DNA of 64,000 bases, taken from assembly GCF_019753765.1 (NCBI RefSeq), contig NZ_JAIJZW010000003.1:1-64000 (forward strand), written 5' to 3'. The number at the start of each line of letters is the position of its first letter. The first letter of the stretch is position 1. The position numbers and the translations under genes were made by a program. Below are positions 49,526 through 58,236 of this stretch, piece after piece. The notes under the pieces are model-generated. The model saw only the letters and a list, made by a program, of their open reading frames with translations, made no database searches and had not been told where the DNA came from. The stretch comes from Microbacterium marinilacus. Its GTDB lineage: Bacteria > Actinomycetota > Actinomycetes > Actinomycetales > Microbacteriaceae.

Positions 49526-50767
49526 TCAGGACGGGTCGGCGGGGCGGAGCGGCCGTGCGGCGCCCGATGCGAGGCCGGAGGCGACGGTGAGGCCGACGAT
49601 GATCCACAGCGTGTTCAGCAGGCCGATCGTCTCGCTGATCGCGCCCAGCACGGGAGGGCCCGCCAGGAACGCGACGTAGCCGATCGTCGCGGCGGCGCTG
49701 ACGCGAGCGGCCGCGCGGGCCGGGTCGTCGGCCGCCGCCGACATGCCGAGGGGGAAGCCCAGCGAGGCGCCGACACCCCACAGGGCCGCGCCCAGCAGCA
49801 CCAGCGGCAGGGTCGGCGCGAGGATGAACAGGGTCAGCCCGCCGGCGGCCGACACGGCCAGCAGACGCAGCATCGCGACGCGCCCGAAGCGGTCGACCAG
49901 CGGGCCGCCGAGCACCCGCATCGTCGTCATCGCGACGGAGAACACCGTGAGACCCACGGCGCCGAGGGTCTCCTCGCCGCCGTGGCCCTCGACCACCCCG
50001 AGCGCGAGCCAGTCGTTGGCGGCGCCCTCGGCGAACGACATGCCGAGCATGACGACGCCGATCAGATAGGTGCGCGGCTCCGCCCATGCCGACAGCGACA
50101 CGCGCAGCCGGTCACGCCAGGCCGTGCCGGGCTCGGCCGTGCCGGGCTCGACGGCCTGACGGCGCGGCACGTTCGCGATCGCCAGGACCGCGATCACGGC
50201 GATCGCGACAGCGACCGCCACCGCGTGGCCGAGGACGCCGACGCCCCACGACACCGCGAGGATGCCGGCGCCCGCGCCGAGCACCGTGCCGAGGCTGAAG
50301 AACGCGTGGAACAGCGGCATGAGCGTCTTGCCCGCCAGCTGCTCGATCTCGGTCGCCTCGACGTTCATGATCACGTCGGTGCAGCCGCTGCCGAGCCCGA
50401 ACAGCACGAGACCCGCGATCACGAGCGGATACGACGCCAGCACCTCCGTCCCGACGCCGATCACGGCGACGCCGGCGGCATACGCCAGCATCAGGGTCAG
50501 CATCGAGCGACGCGCGCCGAATCGGGCGAGCACGGGCGTCGCCAGCGAGAGGCCGACGATCGACGCGATGCCCGCCGCCGCCAGCATGGCGCCGACGTGG
50601 CTGTTGTCGATCCCGAGCGCCGCCTTGATCGCCGGCATGCGCGAGGCCCAGGTCGCCAGCGCGAGCCCGGTGACGGCGAACACCGCGAAGATCGCGATGC
50701 GCCACCGCATCGCCTGCGACGGCGTGAGGGAGAGCGACGGCGCGACGGGCGTCGCGCCGTGACTCAC
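49526..50767 (-). CDS. MFS transporter
   Basis: The 413-residue protein has 12 predicted membrane helices. Landmarks are WASRMPAIKAALGIDNSHVGAMLAAAGIASIVG, VLARFGARRSMLTLMLAYA (motif A-like loop) and VDRFGRVAMLRLLAVSA in the second half. The NVEATEIEQLAGKTLMPLFHAFFSLGTVLGA stretch is typical of a FucP/GGP-like sugar-related or YbjJ-like MFS group. The substrate is unknown. Its GTG start lies in the stop of the HAD-IIA gene upstream (GTGA), so the two are coupled. This pairing hints at transport of a phosphorylated or dephosphorylated metabolite. Confidence 0.85.
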   Translation of the reverse strand: MSHGATPVAPSLSLTPSQAMRWRIAIFAVFAVTGLALATWASRMPAIKAALGIDNSHVGAMLAAAGIASIVGLSLATPVLARFGARRSMLTLMLAYAAGVAVIGVGTEVLASYPLVIAGLVLFGLGSGCTDVIMNVEATEIEQLAGKTLMPLFHAFFSLGTVLGAGAGILAVSWGVGVLGHAVAVAVAIAVIAVLAIANVPRRQAVEPGTAEPGTAWRDRLRVSLSAWAEPRTYLIGVVMLGMSFAEGAANDWLALGVVEGHGGEETLGAVGLTVFSVAMTTMRVLGGPLVDRFGRVAMLRLLAVSAAGGLTLFILAPTLPLVLLGAALWGVGASLGFPLGMSAAADDPARAAARVSAAATIGYVAFLAGPPVLGAISETIGLLNTLWIIVGLTVASGLASGAARPLRPADPS

Positions 50768-51594
50768 GGTGCGTCCTCGGCAGCCGGCTGGCCCGGGGCG
50801 AGGCGATCGGCGGGATCCGCGGGGCGCAGCAGGTCGGCGACCGAGTCGAGCACCTCGTTCGGGCGGAACGGATAGCGCTCGATCTCGCGCTGGTCGCTGA
50901 TGCCCGTCATCACGAGCACGGTGTGGAGGCCGGCCTCGATGCCCGCGACGATGTCGGTGTCCATCCGGTCGCCGATCATGCCGGTGTTCTCGGAGTGCGC
51001 GCCGATGCGGTTGAGCGCCGAGCGGAACATCATCGGGTTCGGCTTGCCGACGACGTAGGGGTCGCGGCCGGTGGCCTTCGTGATGAGCGCGGCGATGGCG
51101 CCGGTGGCGGGCAGAGGGCCCTCGGCGCTCGGCCCGGTGGCGTCGGGGTTGGTGGCGATGAAGCGCGCGCCCCGGCCGATCAGGCGGATCGCCTTGGTGA
51201 TGGCCTCGAACGAGTAGTTGCGGGTCTCGCCGACCACGACGTAGTCAGGGTCGGTCTCGGTCATGATGAACCCGGCCTCGTGCATCGCGGTCAGGATGCC
51301 CGCCTCGCCGATCACGAAAGCGGATCCGCCCGGCGCCTGCGACTTCAGGAAGTCCGCGGTCGCGAGCGCGCTCGTCCAGATCCGCTCCTCGGGCACCTCG
51401 ATGCCCGACGCGCGCAGCCGGGCGCTGAGGTCGCGGGGCGTGAAGATCGAGTTGTTGGTCAGCACCAGGAACTCGGTGCCGTCGTCACGCCACTTCGCCA
51501 GCAGCTCGCGGGCCCCGGGGATCGGCACGTTCTCGTGCACGAGCACGCCGTCCATGTCGGTGAGCCAGCACTCGATCTCGTCGCGTCGCTCCAT
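50764..51594 (-). CDS. HAD-IIA family phosphatase (NagD-like)
   Basis: The 276-residue protein has motif I in LTDMDGVLVHENVPIPGARELL, the TNNS loop in LVLTNNSIFTPRDLSARL, a cap with VIGEAGILTAMHEAGF, and motif III GDRMDTDIVAGIEAGLHTVLVMTGI. These are hallmarks of subfamily IIA, which includes NagD and 4-nitrophenylphosphatase-like enzymes acting on nucleotide or sugar phosphates. ATG 51594 gives the family start. It is coupled to the MFS gene by a GTGA overlap. Confidence 0.9.
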   Translation of the reverse strand: MERRDEIECWLTDMDGVLVHENVPIPGARELLAKWRDDGTEFLVLTNNSIFTPRDLSARLRASGIEVPEERIWTSALATADFLKSQAPGGSAFVIGEAGILTAMHEAGFIMTETDPDYVVVGETRNYSFEAITKAIRLIGRGARFIATNPDATGPSAEGPLPATGAIAALITKATGRDPYVVGKPNPMMFRSALNRIGAHSENTGMIGDRMDTDIVAGIEAGLHTVLVMTGISDQREIERYPFRPNEVLDSVADLLRPADPADRLAPGQPAAEDAP

Positions 51595-51634
51595 GCCCCC
51601 AGCGTAGGACCGGGAGCGCTTCCGCGCCGCGCCG

Positions 51635-51732
51635 CGACACAACGCAGGACGACACATCGCCCGGCGGGGGCCGTCCCGCGGGATCCCGCGGCAGGATCGA
51701 CGTGCACGGGAAACCGTTCCTGCGTTGTGTCG
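51635..51732. repeat. Nested palindromic element (98 bp)
   Basis: CGACACAACGCAGGA (51635-51649) is repeated exactly, inverted, at 51718-51732. Between them lies the perfect palindrome CCGCGGGATCCCGCGG (51676-51691). The element fills the gap between the HAD-IIA gene start and the next gene. It could be a transposon-like miniature element, a folded RNA or an interspersed palindromic repeat. Confidence 0.65.
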
Positions 51733-51769
51733 GGGTGAGCGGCGGCCCGCGGCGGGATATCGTTCCCGT

Positions 51770-52756
51770 GTGATCGACCGAGGCGAGCCCTCCTGGGATC
51801 CGGCCTCGCTGCCGGACCTGTCAGGCCGCATGTATCTCGTCACCGGGGCCAACGCGGGCCTCGGATACTTCGCGAGCGAGCAGCTCGCGGCGGCCGGCGC
51901 GCACGTGGTGATGAGCGGCCGCAGCCCCAACCGGCTCGCCGCAGCGCACGACGCGATCGAGGCCCGCGTGCCCGACGCGTCGGTCGAGACGCTGCTGCTC
52001 GACGTGAGCAACCCCGGCTCGATCCGCGCGGCCGCCGCGTCGGTGCGCGGCGGGCTGTTCTCACGCTCGCGCCTCGACGGGGTGCTGCTCAACGCCGGCA
52101 TGGTGCACACGCCGCGCACGCGCGAGCTGACGCGCGACGGCCGCGAGCTGGTGTTCGCGACCAACGCCCTCGGCCACTTCGTGCTGGCGGCCGAGCTGCT
52201 GACCACCCTCGCCAAGTCGTCCGACCGCCGCCGCAACAGCCGGCTCGTGTGGCTGGGCAGCGCCTCCACGCACCTCGGAGTCGCCGAGCCGACCGACATC
52301 CAACTCGAGAACCGCTACGAGGCCTGGCACGCATACGTGCAGTCGAAGCTGGTGGTGCACGCGCTGGGCATCGAGGCCGACGCGCGGCTGCGCGAGGCCG
52401 GCGTCCCGATCGACAGCGTCGTGGCGCACCCCGGGTACTCCATCGGCGGACGCACGCCGCGCGTGCAGGGCGTCAACGAGCCGAGCCGCTGGAAGCGTCT
52501 GCGCGACGGGCTGCAGGCGCCGGTGGCGCAGAGCAAGGAGCGCGGCGCGAACTCGCTCGTGCGCGCGCTGGTGGATCCGGACGTGCGCGGCGGGGAGTAC
52601 TGGGGCCCGCGCTTCTGGACGCGCGGTCTGCCGGTGCGGCAGACGCCGTCGCGGTGGGCCACCGACCAGGACGTGCGCACCCGCATCTGGCAGGAGTGCG
52701 AGCGGCTGACCGGCACCGAGTGGCCGCTCGCCCGAGCCGCCCGCGCGGCCCGCTGA
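51770..52756 (+). CDS. Short-chain dehydrogenase/reductase, retinol-dehydrogenase-like
   Basis: From GTG 51770 the SDR has 328 residues. It contains the cofactor loop TGANAGLGYFASEQLAAAGAHVVMSGR, the changed NNAG motif LNAGM, the Ser in LGSASTHLG, and AYVQSKLV with the active-site Tyr and Lys. The C-terminus WGPRFWTRGLPVRQTPS is long and tryptophan-rich. This arrangement resembles WW-domain oxidoreductase and retinol dehydrogenase-like SDRs in actinobacteria. TATCGT lies six bases before the GTG, giving a leaderless start. It is convergent with the response regulator. Confidence 0.85.
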   Translation: MIDRGEPSWDPASLPDLSGRMYLVTGANAGLGYFASEQLAAAGAHVVMSGRSPNRLAAAHDAIEARVPDASVETLLLDVSNPGSIRAAAASVRGGLFSRSRLDGVLLNAGMVHTPRTRELTRDGRELVFATNALGHFVLAAELLTTLAKSSDRRRNSRLVWLGSASTHLGVAEPTDIQLENRYEAWHAYVQSKLVVHALGIEADARLREAGVPIDSVVAHPGYSIGGRTPRVQGVNEPSRWKRLRDGLQAPVAQSKERGANSLVRALVDPDVRGGEYWGPRFWTRGLPVRQTPSRWATDQDVRTRIWQECERLTGTEWPLARAARAAR

Positions 52757-52793
52757 CCGGGCGCTCCCCGACTCGGACGCGGTCAGCGCCCGG
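52757..52793. terminator. Bidirectional hairpin between convergent genes
   Basis: CCGGGCGCT (52757-52765) pairs with AGCGCCCGG (52785-52793) across a 19-base loop. It begins right after the SDR stop and includes the response-regulator stop on the other strand. Confidence 0.6.
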
Positions 52794-53478
52794 CGACGCC
52801 CGCCTCGTAGGCGAGGATCACCAGCTGGACGCGGTCGCGGGCGCCGAGCTTCTGCAGCATCCGGCCGATATGGGTCTTCACGGTGGACGGCGCGAGCAAG
52901 AAGCGCTCCGCGAGCTCCTCGTTCGTGAGGCCCTCCGCGATCGCCGCGAAGATCTCGTGCTCCCGAGGCGTGAGCGTCGCGAGCCGGGGGTCGGGGCGTC
53001 GCTCCGGCGCCGCGGGGGCCGCGAACTGCTCGATCATGCGGCGCGTGACGCTGGGGGCGAGCGCCGCATCGCCGGCGTGCACGGCGCGGATCGCGCCGAG
53101 CAGGTCGGCCGGCCGGGCGTCCTTGAGCAGGAAGCCGCTCGCGCCCGCGCGCAGGGCGGCGAACGCGTACTCGTCGAGGTCGAACGTGGTCAGCACGAGG
53201 ATGCGCGGCAGGTCGCCGTCGCGCGCGATCCGCTCGGTCGCGGCGATCCCGTCGACGCCCGGCATCCTGACGTCCATCAGCATGACGTCGAGCCCGCCGC
53301 GCCCGGCGAGGTCGATCGCCTCGGCGCCGTCGGTGGCCTCGGCGACGACCTCGATGTCGGGCTGCGCGTCCAGCACCATCCGCAGGCCGAGCCGCACCAG
53401 GTGCTGGTCGTCGACGATCGCGACCCGCACCGGCGCCTCCGTCGTCGCGCCGGGGTCGCCGGTCGTGGGATCGGTCAT
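52783..53478 (-). CDS. LuxR-type response regulator
   Basis: The 231-residue NarL/FixJ regulator has a receiver domain VRVAIVDDQHLVRLGLRMVLD, the phosphorylated Asp in DVMLMDVRMPGVDG and the conserved Lys in GFLLKDARPADLL. A LuxR helix-turn-helix (LTPREHEIFAAIAEGLTNEELAERFLLAPSTVKTHIGRMLQKLGARDRVQLVI) follows. It is translated from ATG 53478, which overlaps the kinase stop (ATGA). The pair lies next to an ABC exporter and probably controls it, as in antibiotic- or envelope-stress sensing systems. Confidence 0.92.
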   Translation of the reverse strand: MTDPTTGDPGATTEAPVRVAIVDDQHLVRLGLRMVLDAQPDIEVVAEATDGAEAIDLAGRGGLDVMLMDVRMPGVDGIAATERIARDGDLPRILVLTTFDLDEYAFAALRAGASGFLLKDARPADLLGAIRAVHAGDAALAPSVTRRMIEQFAAPAAPERRPDPRLATLTPREHEIFAAIAEGLTNEELAERFLLAPSTVKTHIGRMLQKLGARDRVQLVILAYEAGVAGR

Positions 53479-54761
53479 GTCTCCTCCTTCAGCTGCGCGC
53501 GCAGGCGCCATCCGCCCCCGGGCGCCGGCCCGGCCTCGACCTCGCCGTCGTGGACGGCCACACGCTCCCGGATGCCCACGATGCCGCTGCCGCGGCCCGC
53601 GGGCGACACCGCGGGGCGCGTGCCGGGGCCGTTGGTCACCTCGACCACCACCCCGTCGGCGTCGTGAGCGACCCGCGCCGTGACGTCCGCCGCACCGGGG
53701 GCGTGGCGCAGCGCGTTCGTGAGGCCCTCCTGCATGATCCGGAAGACCGCCAGCTGCAGCGCGCGGTCGTCGACCGGCGGCCCCCTGCGCACCAGCCGCA
53801 CCGGCATGCCCGCCTCGCGGAAACGTTCGACGAGCTCGTCGAGGTCGGCGGCGCCGGGCTGCGGCGTGCGGCCCGCCTCCTCGCCGGGGGCGCGCAGCAC
53901 TCCCAGCAGGCGGCGCATCTCGGCCAGCGACGACCGGCCGGTCTCGGCGACCGTGCGCATCGCATCCGGCGCGCCCGGTCGCCCCGCCTCCGCCTGGGCG
54001 GCCGCGCCCTCCGACAGCGTGACGATCACGGTGAGGCTGTGCGAGACGATGTCGTGCATCTCGCGGGCGATGCGGGCGCGCTCGTCGGCGACGGCGAGCC
54101 GTGCGCGCTGGTCCCGCTCCCGGGCGAGGTCTGAGGCGCGGGCGATGATCGCCTCGACGTAGCGCCGCCGGTTGCCGATCGTGACGCCCATGAGCGTCGG
54201 CACCAGGTAGACGACGATGTTGGGCAGCGCCACGGACGCCTCGCCGAACAGCCCCCGGATCGGCTCGCTGTCGTTCAGCGCTGCCGCGAGCCCGATCGTG
54301 GCGGCCGCGGCGACCGTGAAGGCGGACGCGATGCCGTAGCCGAGCCAGGTGCGCCGCATGGTGCTGTAGACGCCGAGCGAGTACAGCGCGACGAACACCG
54401 CGATCCCGCCGCCGAGGTTGTAGGGGGAGGGCAGCACCGCGAGGAGGCCACACACGATCGCGGCGAGCAGGGGCCTGCGGCGGCGCAGCATCAGCACGAC
54501 GCCACCGGCCGTGACGCTCGCGGCCGTGCCGGCCACGTGCCATCCGTTGAACGGCACGTCGCTCAGCGGCGCGGTCGCGGCGATCAGCACGAGCAGCCCG
54601 GGCGCCACCTGGGCGAAGAACACGACGGCCGCGTCGACCACGACCGGATGGCGGCCGAGCCAGCGCCGGATGGCGCTCGGCGGGCGCGGCAGCGCGAGGT
54701 CGCCCTCGTCGGGCCCGGCGGGCGCCGCGGCGGCGGACGGCTCGAGCGCGCTCACGCTCAC
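53475..54761 (-). CDS. Sensor histidine kinase (HisKA_3 type)
   Basis: The 428-residue kinase has a membrane sensor block of about five helices (residues 40-200) with short loops. A dimerisation/phospho-acceptor region RLAVADERARIAREMHDIVSHSLTVIVTLSEGAAAQAEA (His in MHD) follows, then the ATPase domain with LTNALRHAPGAADV and GSGIVGIRERVAVHDGEVEAG. The lack of an external sensory domain suggests detection within the membrane or through the adjacent ABC transporter, the usual logic for this group. Its ATG follows a hairpin terminator that separates it from the ABC genes. Confidence 0.92.
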   Translation of the reverse strand: MSVSALEPSAAAAPAGPDEGDLALPRPPSAIRRWLGRHPVVVDAAVVFFAQVAPGLLVLIAATAPLSDVPFNGWHVAGTAASVTAGGVVLMLRRRRPLLAAIVCGLLAVLPSPYNLGGGIAVFVALYSLGVYSTMRRTWLGYGIASAFTVAAAATIGLAAALNDSEPIRGLFGEASVALPNIVVYLVPTLMGVTIGNRRRYVEAIIARASDLARERDQRARLAVADERARIAREMHDIVSHSLTVIVTLSEGAAAQAEAGRPGAPDAMRTVAETGRSSLAEMRRLLGVLRAPGEEAGRTPQPGAADLDELVERFREAGMPVRLVRRGPPVDDRALQLAVFRIMQEGLTNALRHAPGAADVTARVAHDADGVVVEVTNGPGTRPAVSPAGRGSGIVGIRERVAVHDGEVEAGPAPGGGWRLRAQLKEET

Positions 54762-54770
54762 GACCCTACG

Positions 54771-54806
54771 CGGCGGGGCCGCACCCGAGCGGATGCGGCC
54801 CCGCCG
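54771..54806 (-). terminator. Hairpin terminator after the ABC permease gene
   Basis: CGGCGGGGCCGCA (54771-54783) and TGCGGCCCCGCCG (54794-54806) form a perfect 13-pair stem with a ten-base loop. It lies between the permease stop and the kinase start on the same strand and separates their transcripts. Confidence 0.8.
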
Positions 54807-54839
54807 GCGCCGAGACGAGGGTCGGACGACGGGCGTCCG

Positions 54840-55691
54840 TCACGCGTCTCGCCGCGAGACGGCGACGGCTCCGGCGGCGACCGCGGCGGCCGGCCACGCG
54901 AAGGCGAGGACGATGTCGCGCACGACGGTGCCGTCGATCGCGTCGTGCGGCGTGTGGAGCGCCGCGCCGGCGGGGCCCATCAGCAGCTCGGCGATCCGCG
55001 GCGCCCACTCGAACGGCAGCGACATCAGGACGCTCGGCAGCAGCAGGAGGAACAGCAGCACGAGCGTCACGGACCAAGTCTCCGAGCGCAGCAGGGCGGC
55101 CACGCCGAGGCCGAGCACGCCGCACAGCGCGGCGAGCAGGGCACCGCCGAGCAGGGGCAGCACGAGGATCCGCAGCGCGTCGTCGAGCGAGGCGTCCAGC
55201 CCGAACCCGCTGTACACCGCCACGACGCCGGCGGTGGCGACGAGGAGCGTGAGCAGACCCCACAGGAACACCGTGATCGAGACGACCACGGCCTTCGCGC
55301 CCACGACGGCCACGCGGCGGGGCGCGACGGACAGGTGGGTGCGCAGAGCGCCGGTGGAGTGCTCCTTGGCGAAGATGCTCACGCCGAGGAGGACCGCGAC
55401 GGTCTGCAGCACGGCGATCCCGTTGAGGACCATGCCCGACATCGGCGGCACGGCGTCGGCGGGCAGGGGCTCGTCGGGTCGCGCGGTGGCGAACCCGAAC
55501 ATGAGCGAGACGCCGACGGTCAGCAGGACGGTGAAGGCCGTGCCGACGATGAGGGTGACGGCCGTGCCGCGGAGGCTCCGCAGACCGATGGCCTCGGCGC
55601 GGACGAGGTGGCCGAACGTCAGGGCGGCGGTGCTGCCGGAGGCCGCGCGTCGCGGCGTCGTGTGGTCCGGTGTGGTGGTGAGGGTGGTCAT
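54840..55691 (-). CDS. ABC transporter permease (ABC-2 type)
   Basis: The 283-residue protein is predicted to cross the membrane six times. It starts LTFGHLVRAEAIGLRSLRGTAVTLIVGTAFTVLLTVGVSL and has the pattern SIFAKEHSTGALRTHLSVAPRRVAVVGAKAVVVSITVFLWGLL (the EhxxGtlr motif of ABC-2 permeases). It pairs with the ATPase encoded 19 bases upstream and probably exports a drug, lipid or peptide. The neighbouring two-component system is a likely regulator. The substrate cannot be read. Confidence 0.88.
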   Translation of the reverse strand: MTTLTTTPDHTTPRRAASGSTAALTFGHLVRAEAIGLRSLRGTAVTLIVGTAFTVLLTVGVSLMFGFATARPDEPLPADAVPPMSGMVLNGIAVLQTVAVLLGVSIFAKEHSTGALRTHLSVAPRRVAVVGAKAVVVSITVFLWGLLTLLVATAGVVAVYSGFGLDASLDDALRILVLPLLGGALLAALCGVLGLGVAALLRSETWSVTLVLLFLLLLPSVLMSLPFEWAPRIAELLMGPAGAALHTPHDAIDGTVVRDIVLAFAWPAAAVAAGAVAVSRRDA

Positions 55692-55710
55692 CTCGATGCT
55701 CCGATCGGGC

Positions 55711-56631
<921 letters not shown>

Positions 56632-56742
56632 GCCTCGACGCTACGAACCGGCGGGTGCGCGGCGCGTCGGGCCCGGGTCGGACATCCGGCCGTCCCCGTC
56701 CCCCCGCGGTACTACGCCGCGCGCCGCGACTCGCGCGCTGGC

Positions 56743-56847
56743 CGAGACGGCGCTCCCCGGGCGAGACAGACATCGCCGGGCGAGACAGGCGCCGCCGGGC
56801 ACGGTGTCGCCCGGGGAATGCGGTCTCGCCGGCCGGGCGCGGTGTCG
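56743..56847. repeat. 19-bp-phased array: three direct and three inverted units
   Basis: Direct units CGAGACGGCGCTCCCCGGG (56743-56761), CGAGACAGACATCGCCGGG (56762-56780) and CGAGACAGGCGCCGCCGGG (56781-56799) follow in perfect 19-base phase. Reverse-complemented units occupy 56791-56809, 56810-56828 and 56829-56847, also in 19-base phase, overlapping the last direct unit by nine. The RNA or DNA could fold into a long imperfect hairpin. It lies after the DtxR-family stop on the minus strand. Confidence 0.8.
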
Positions 56848-56855
56848 CGGGCGGG

Positions 56856-57488
56856 TCAGTCGGTGAGCCAGATGACGTCGGCGGCGCCGTCGGGGAGGGC
56901 GGTGGGCTCGCCGCCGATCTCGAGGCCGGGGCGGGCGACCTCCACCTCGAGGCCGACCGCGATGCCCGCGCGCTCGATGAGCCGCAGCAGGCCCGGGTCG
57001 CGGTCGCTGACGCGCAGCACGCGGCCGACGTGCCCCGCGGGCGCCTCGGCCAGCAGCACGAACCGCTCCCGCGCGACGCGCCCGTCGGCGTCCGGGATGG
57101 GATCGCCGTGCGGGTCGGAGCGCGGGCGTCCGAGCCGCTCGTCGATCTTCTCGAGCAGACGGTCGCTGATGGTGTGCTCGAGCACCTCGGCCTCTTCGTG
57201 CACCTCGTCCCACGCGTAGCCGTACTCCTCGACCAGCCAGGTCTCGATCAGCCGATGCCGCCGGACGGTCTCGAGCGCGCGACGCTCGCCCTCGGGGGTG
57301 AGACGGACGGCGCGATACGGCTCGTGCGCCACGAGGCCCTGCGCGCCGAGCTTCTTGACCATCTCGGTCACGCTCGACGGCGCGATGCCCAGCTTGGCGG
57401 CCAGCACCGACGGCGTGATGGGCGCGTCCTGCCACTCGGTGTGGGCATAGACGGTCTTGAGGTAGTCGTCGATCGCGGGCGAGGGCAC
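56856..57488 (-). CDS. DtxR/MntR-family metal-dependent regulator
   Basis: The 210-residue regulator starts VPSPAIDDYLKTVYAHTEWQDAPITPSVLAAKLGIAPSSVTEMVKKLGAQGLVAHEPYRAVRLTPEG, the DtxR winged helix. The dimerisation domain has the metal-binding set RHRLIETWLVEEYGYAWDEVHEEAEVLEHTISDRLLEKID (E/H ligands), and a C-terminal FeoA-like SH3 domain follows (GHVGRVLRVSDRDPGLLRLIERAGI). It represses metal-uptake or storage genes when Mn2+ or Fe2+ is bound. GTG 57488 is the family start after GAGG. It is divergent from a SpoU methyltransferase. A neighbouring target gene is not visible. Confidence 0.9.
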   Translation of the reverse strand: MPSPAIDDYLKTVYAHTEWQDAPITPSVLAAKLGIAPSSVTEMVKKLGAQGLVAHEPYRAVRLTPEGERRALETVRRHRLIETWLVEEYGYAWDEVHEEAEVLEHTISDRLLEKIDERLGRPRSDPHGDPIPDADGRVARERFVLLAEAPAGHVGRVLRVSDRDPGLLRLIERAGIAVGLEVEVARPGLEIGGEPTALPDGAADVIWLTD

Positions 57489-57506
57489 GCCTCGATGGTA
57501 CGGGGA

Positions 57507-57521
57507 TAGCCTTTCGACGTG
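57507..57521 (+). promoter_or_regulatory. Leaderless promoter of the SpoU gene
   Basis: TAGCCT (57507-57512) lies six bases before the GTG start at 57519, leaving no room for a Shine-Dalgarno. It fits the start-codon-as-first-nucleotide pattern seen at several genes here. Confidence 0.55.
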
Positions 57522-58196
57522 ACGGATGAGCCCACCGATGCCCCCGCCGAGACGCACCCGATCCGCGGCCACGGCGTCGGGCCGTGGCCCGGCGACTGGC
57601 CGGACGACGCGCGAGACCCCGGCTCGGTCTGGGACGTGGAGCTGCTCGCGCAGGGCGACGCGCGCAACGTGATCGATCGCTACCGGTACTGGCGGATGGA
57701 GGCGATCGTCGCGGATCTCGACACCCGCCGCCACCCGTTCCACGTGGCGATCGAGAACTGGCAGCACGACATGAACATCGGGTCTATCGTCCGCAGCGCG
57801 AACGCGTTCCTGGCCGACACCGTGCACATCATCGGCCGTCGGCGCTGGAACCGCCGCGGGGCGATGGTGACCGACCGGTACCAGCACGTCGTGCACCATC
57901 CGGACCTCGCCTCGTTCACCGCGTGGGCGCGGGACGAGGGCATGCCGATCCTCGCGATCGACAACGTCGGCGAGGCCGTGCCGGTGGACCGCGCCGACCT
58001 GCCCGCGCGCTGCGTGCTGCTCTTCGGCCAGGAGGGCCCCGGTCTGTCGGACGAGGCGCTCGCCGCGGCCTCGGGGCACATCGAGATCACGCAGTACGGG
58101 TCGACGCGTTCGATCAACGCCTCGGCGGCGGCCGCCATCGTCATGTACGACTGGTGTCGGCGCCATGCGGCACCGGGCCCCGGAGGGGGCCCATAG
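57519..58196 (+). CDS. SpoU/TrmH-family RNA 2'-O-methyltransferase
   Basis: The 225-residue enzyme methylates ribose 2'-OH in tRNA or rRNA using SAM. It has motif 1 NIGSIVRSANAF, motif 2 LLFGQEGPGLSDEAL and motif 3 STRSINASAAAAIVMYDWCRR, the knot-forming parts of the SPOUT fold. The N-terminal extension is acidic. The gene starts at GTG 57519. A GC hairpin GGGCCCC/GGGGCCC at 58175-58192 lies over the last codons (which read PGPGGGP) and may serve as terminator. The target nucleotide cannot be inferred. Confidence 0.9.
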   Translation: MTDEPTDAPAETHPIRGHGVGPWPGDWPDDARDPGSVWDVELLAQGDARNVIDRYRYWRMEAIVADLDTRRHPFHVAIENWQHDMNIGSIVRSANAFLADTVHIIGRRRWNRRGAMVTDRYQHVVHHPDLASFTAWARDEGMPILAIDNVGEAVPVDRADLPARCVLLFGQEGPGLSDEALAAASGHIEITQYGSTRSINASAAAAIVMYDWCRRHAAPGPGGGP

Positions 58197-58236
58197 GCTC
58201 CGTGCCCCCGGTGCGGCGCCCTGCCCCGCCTTGCCC

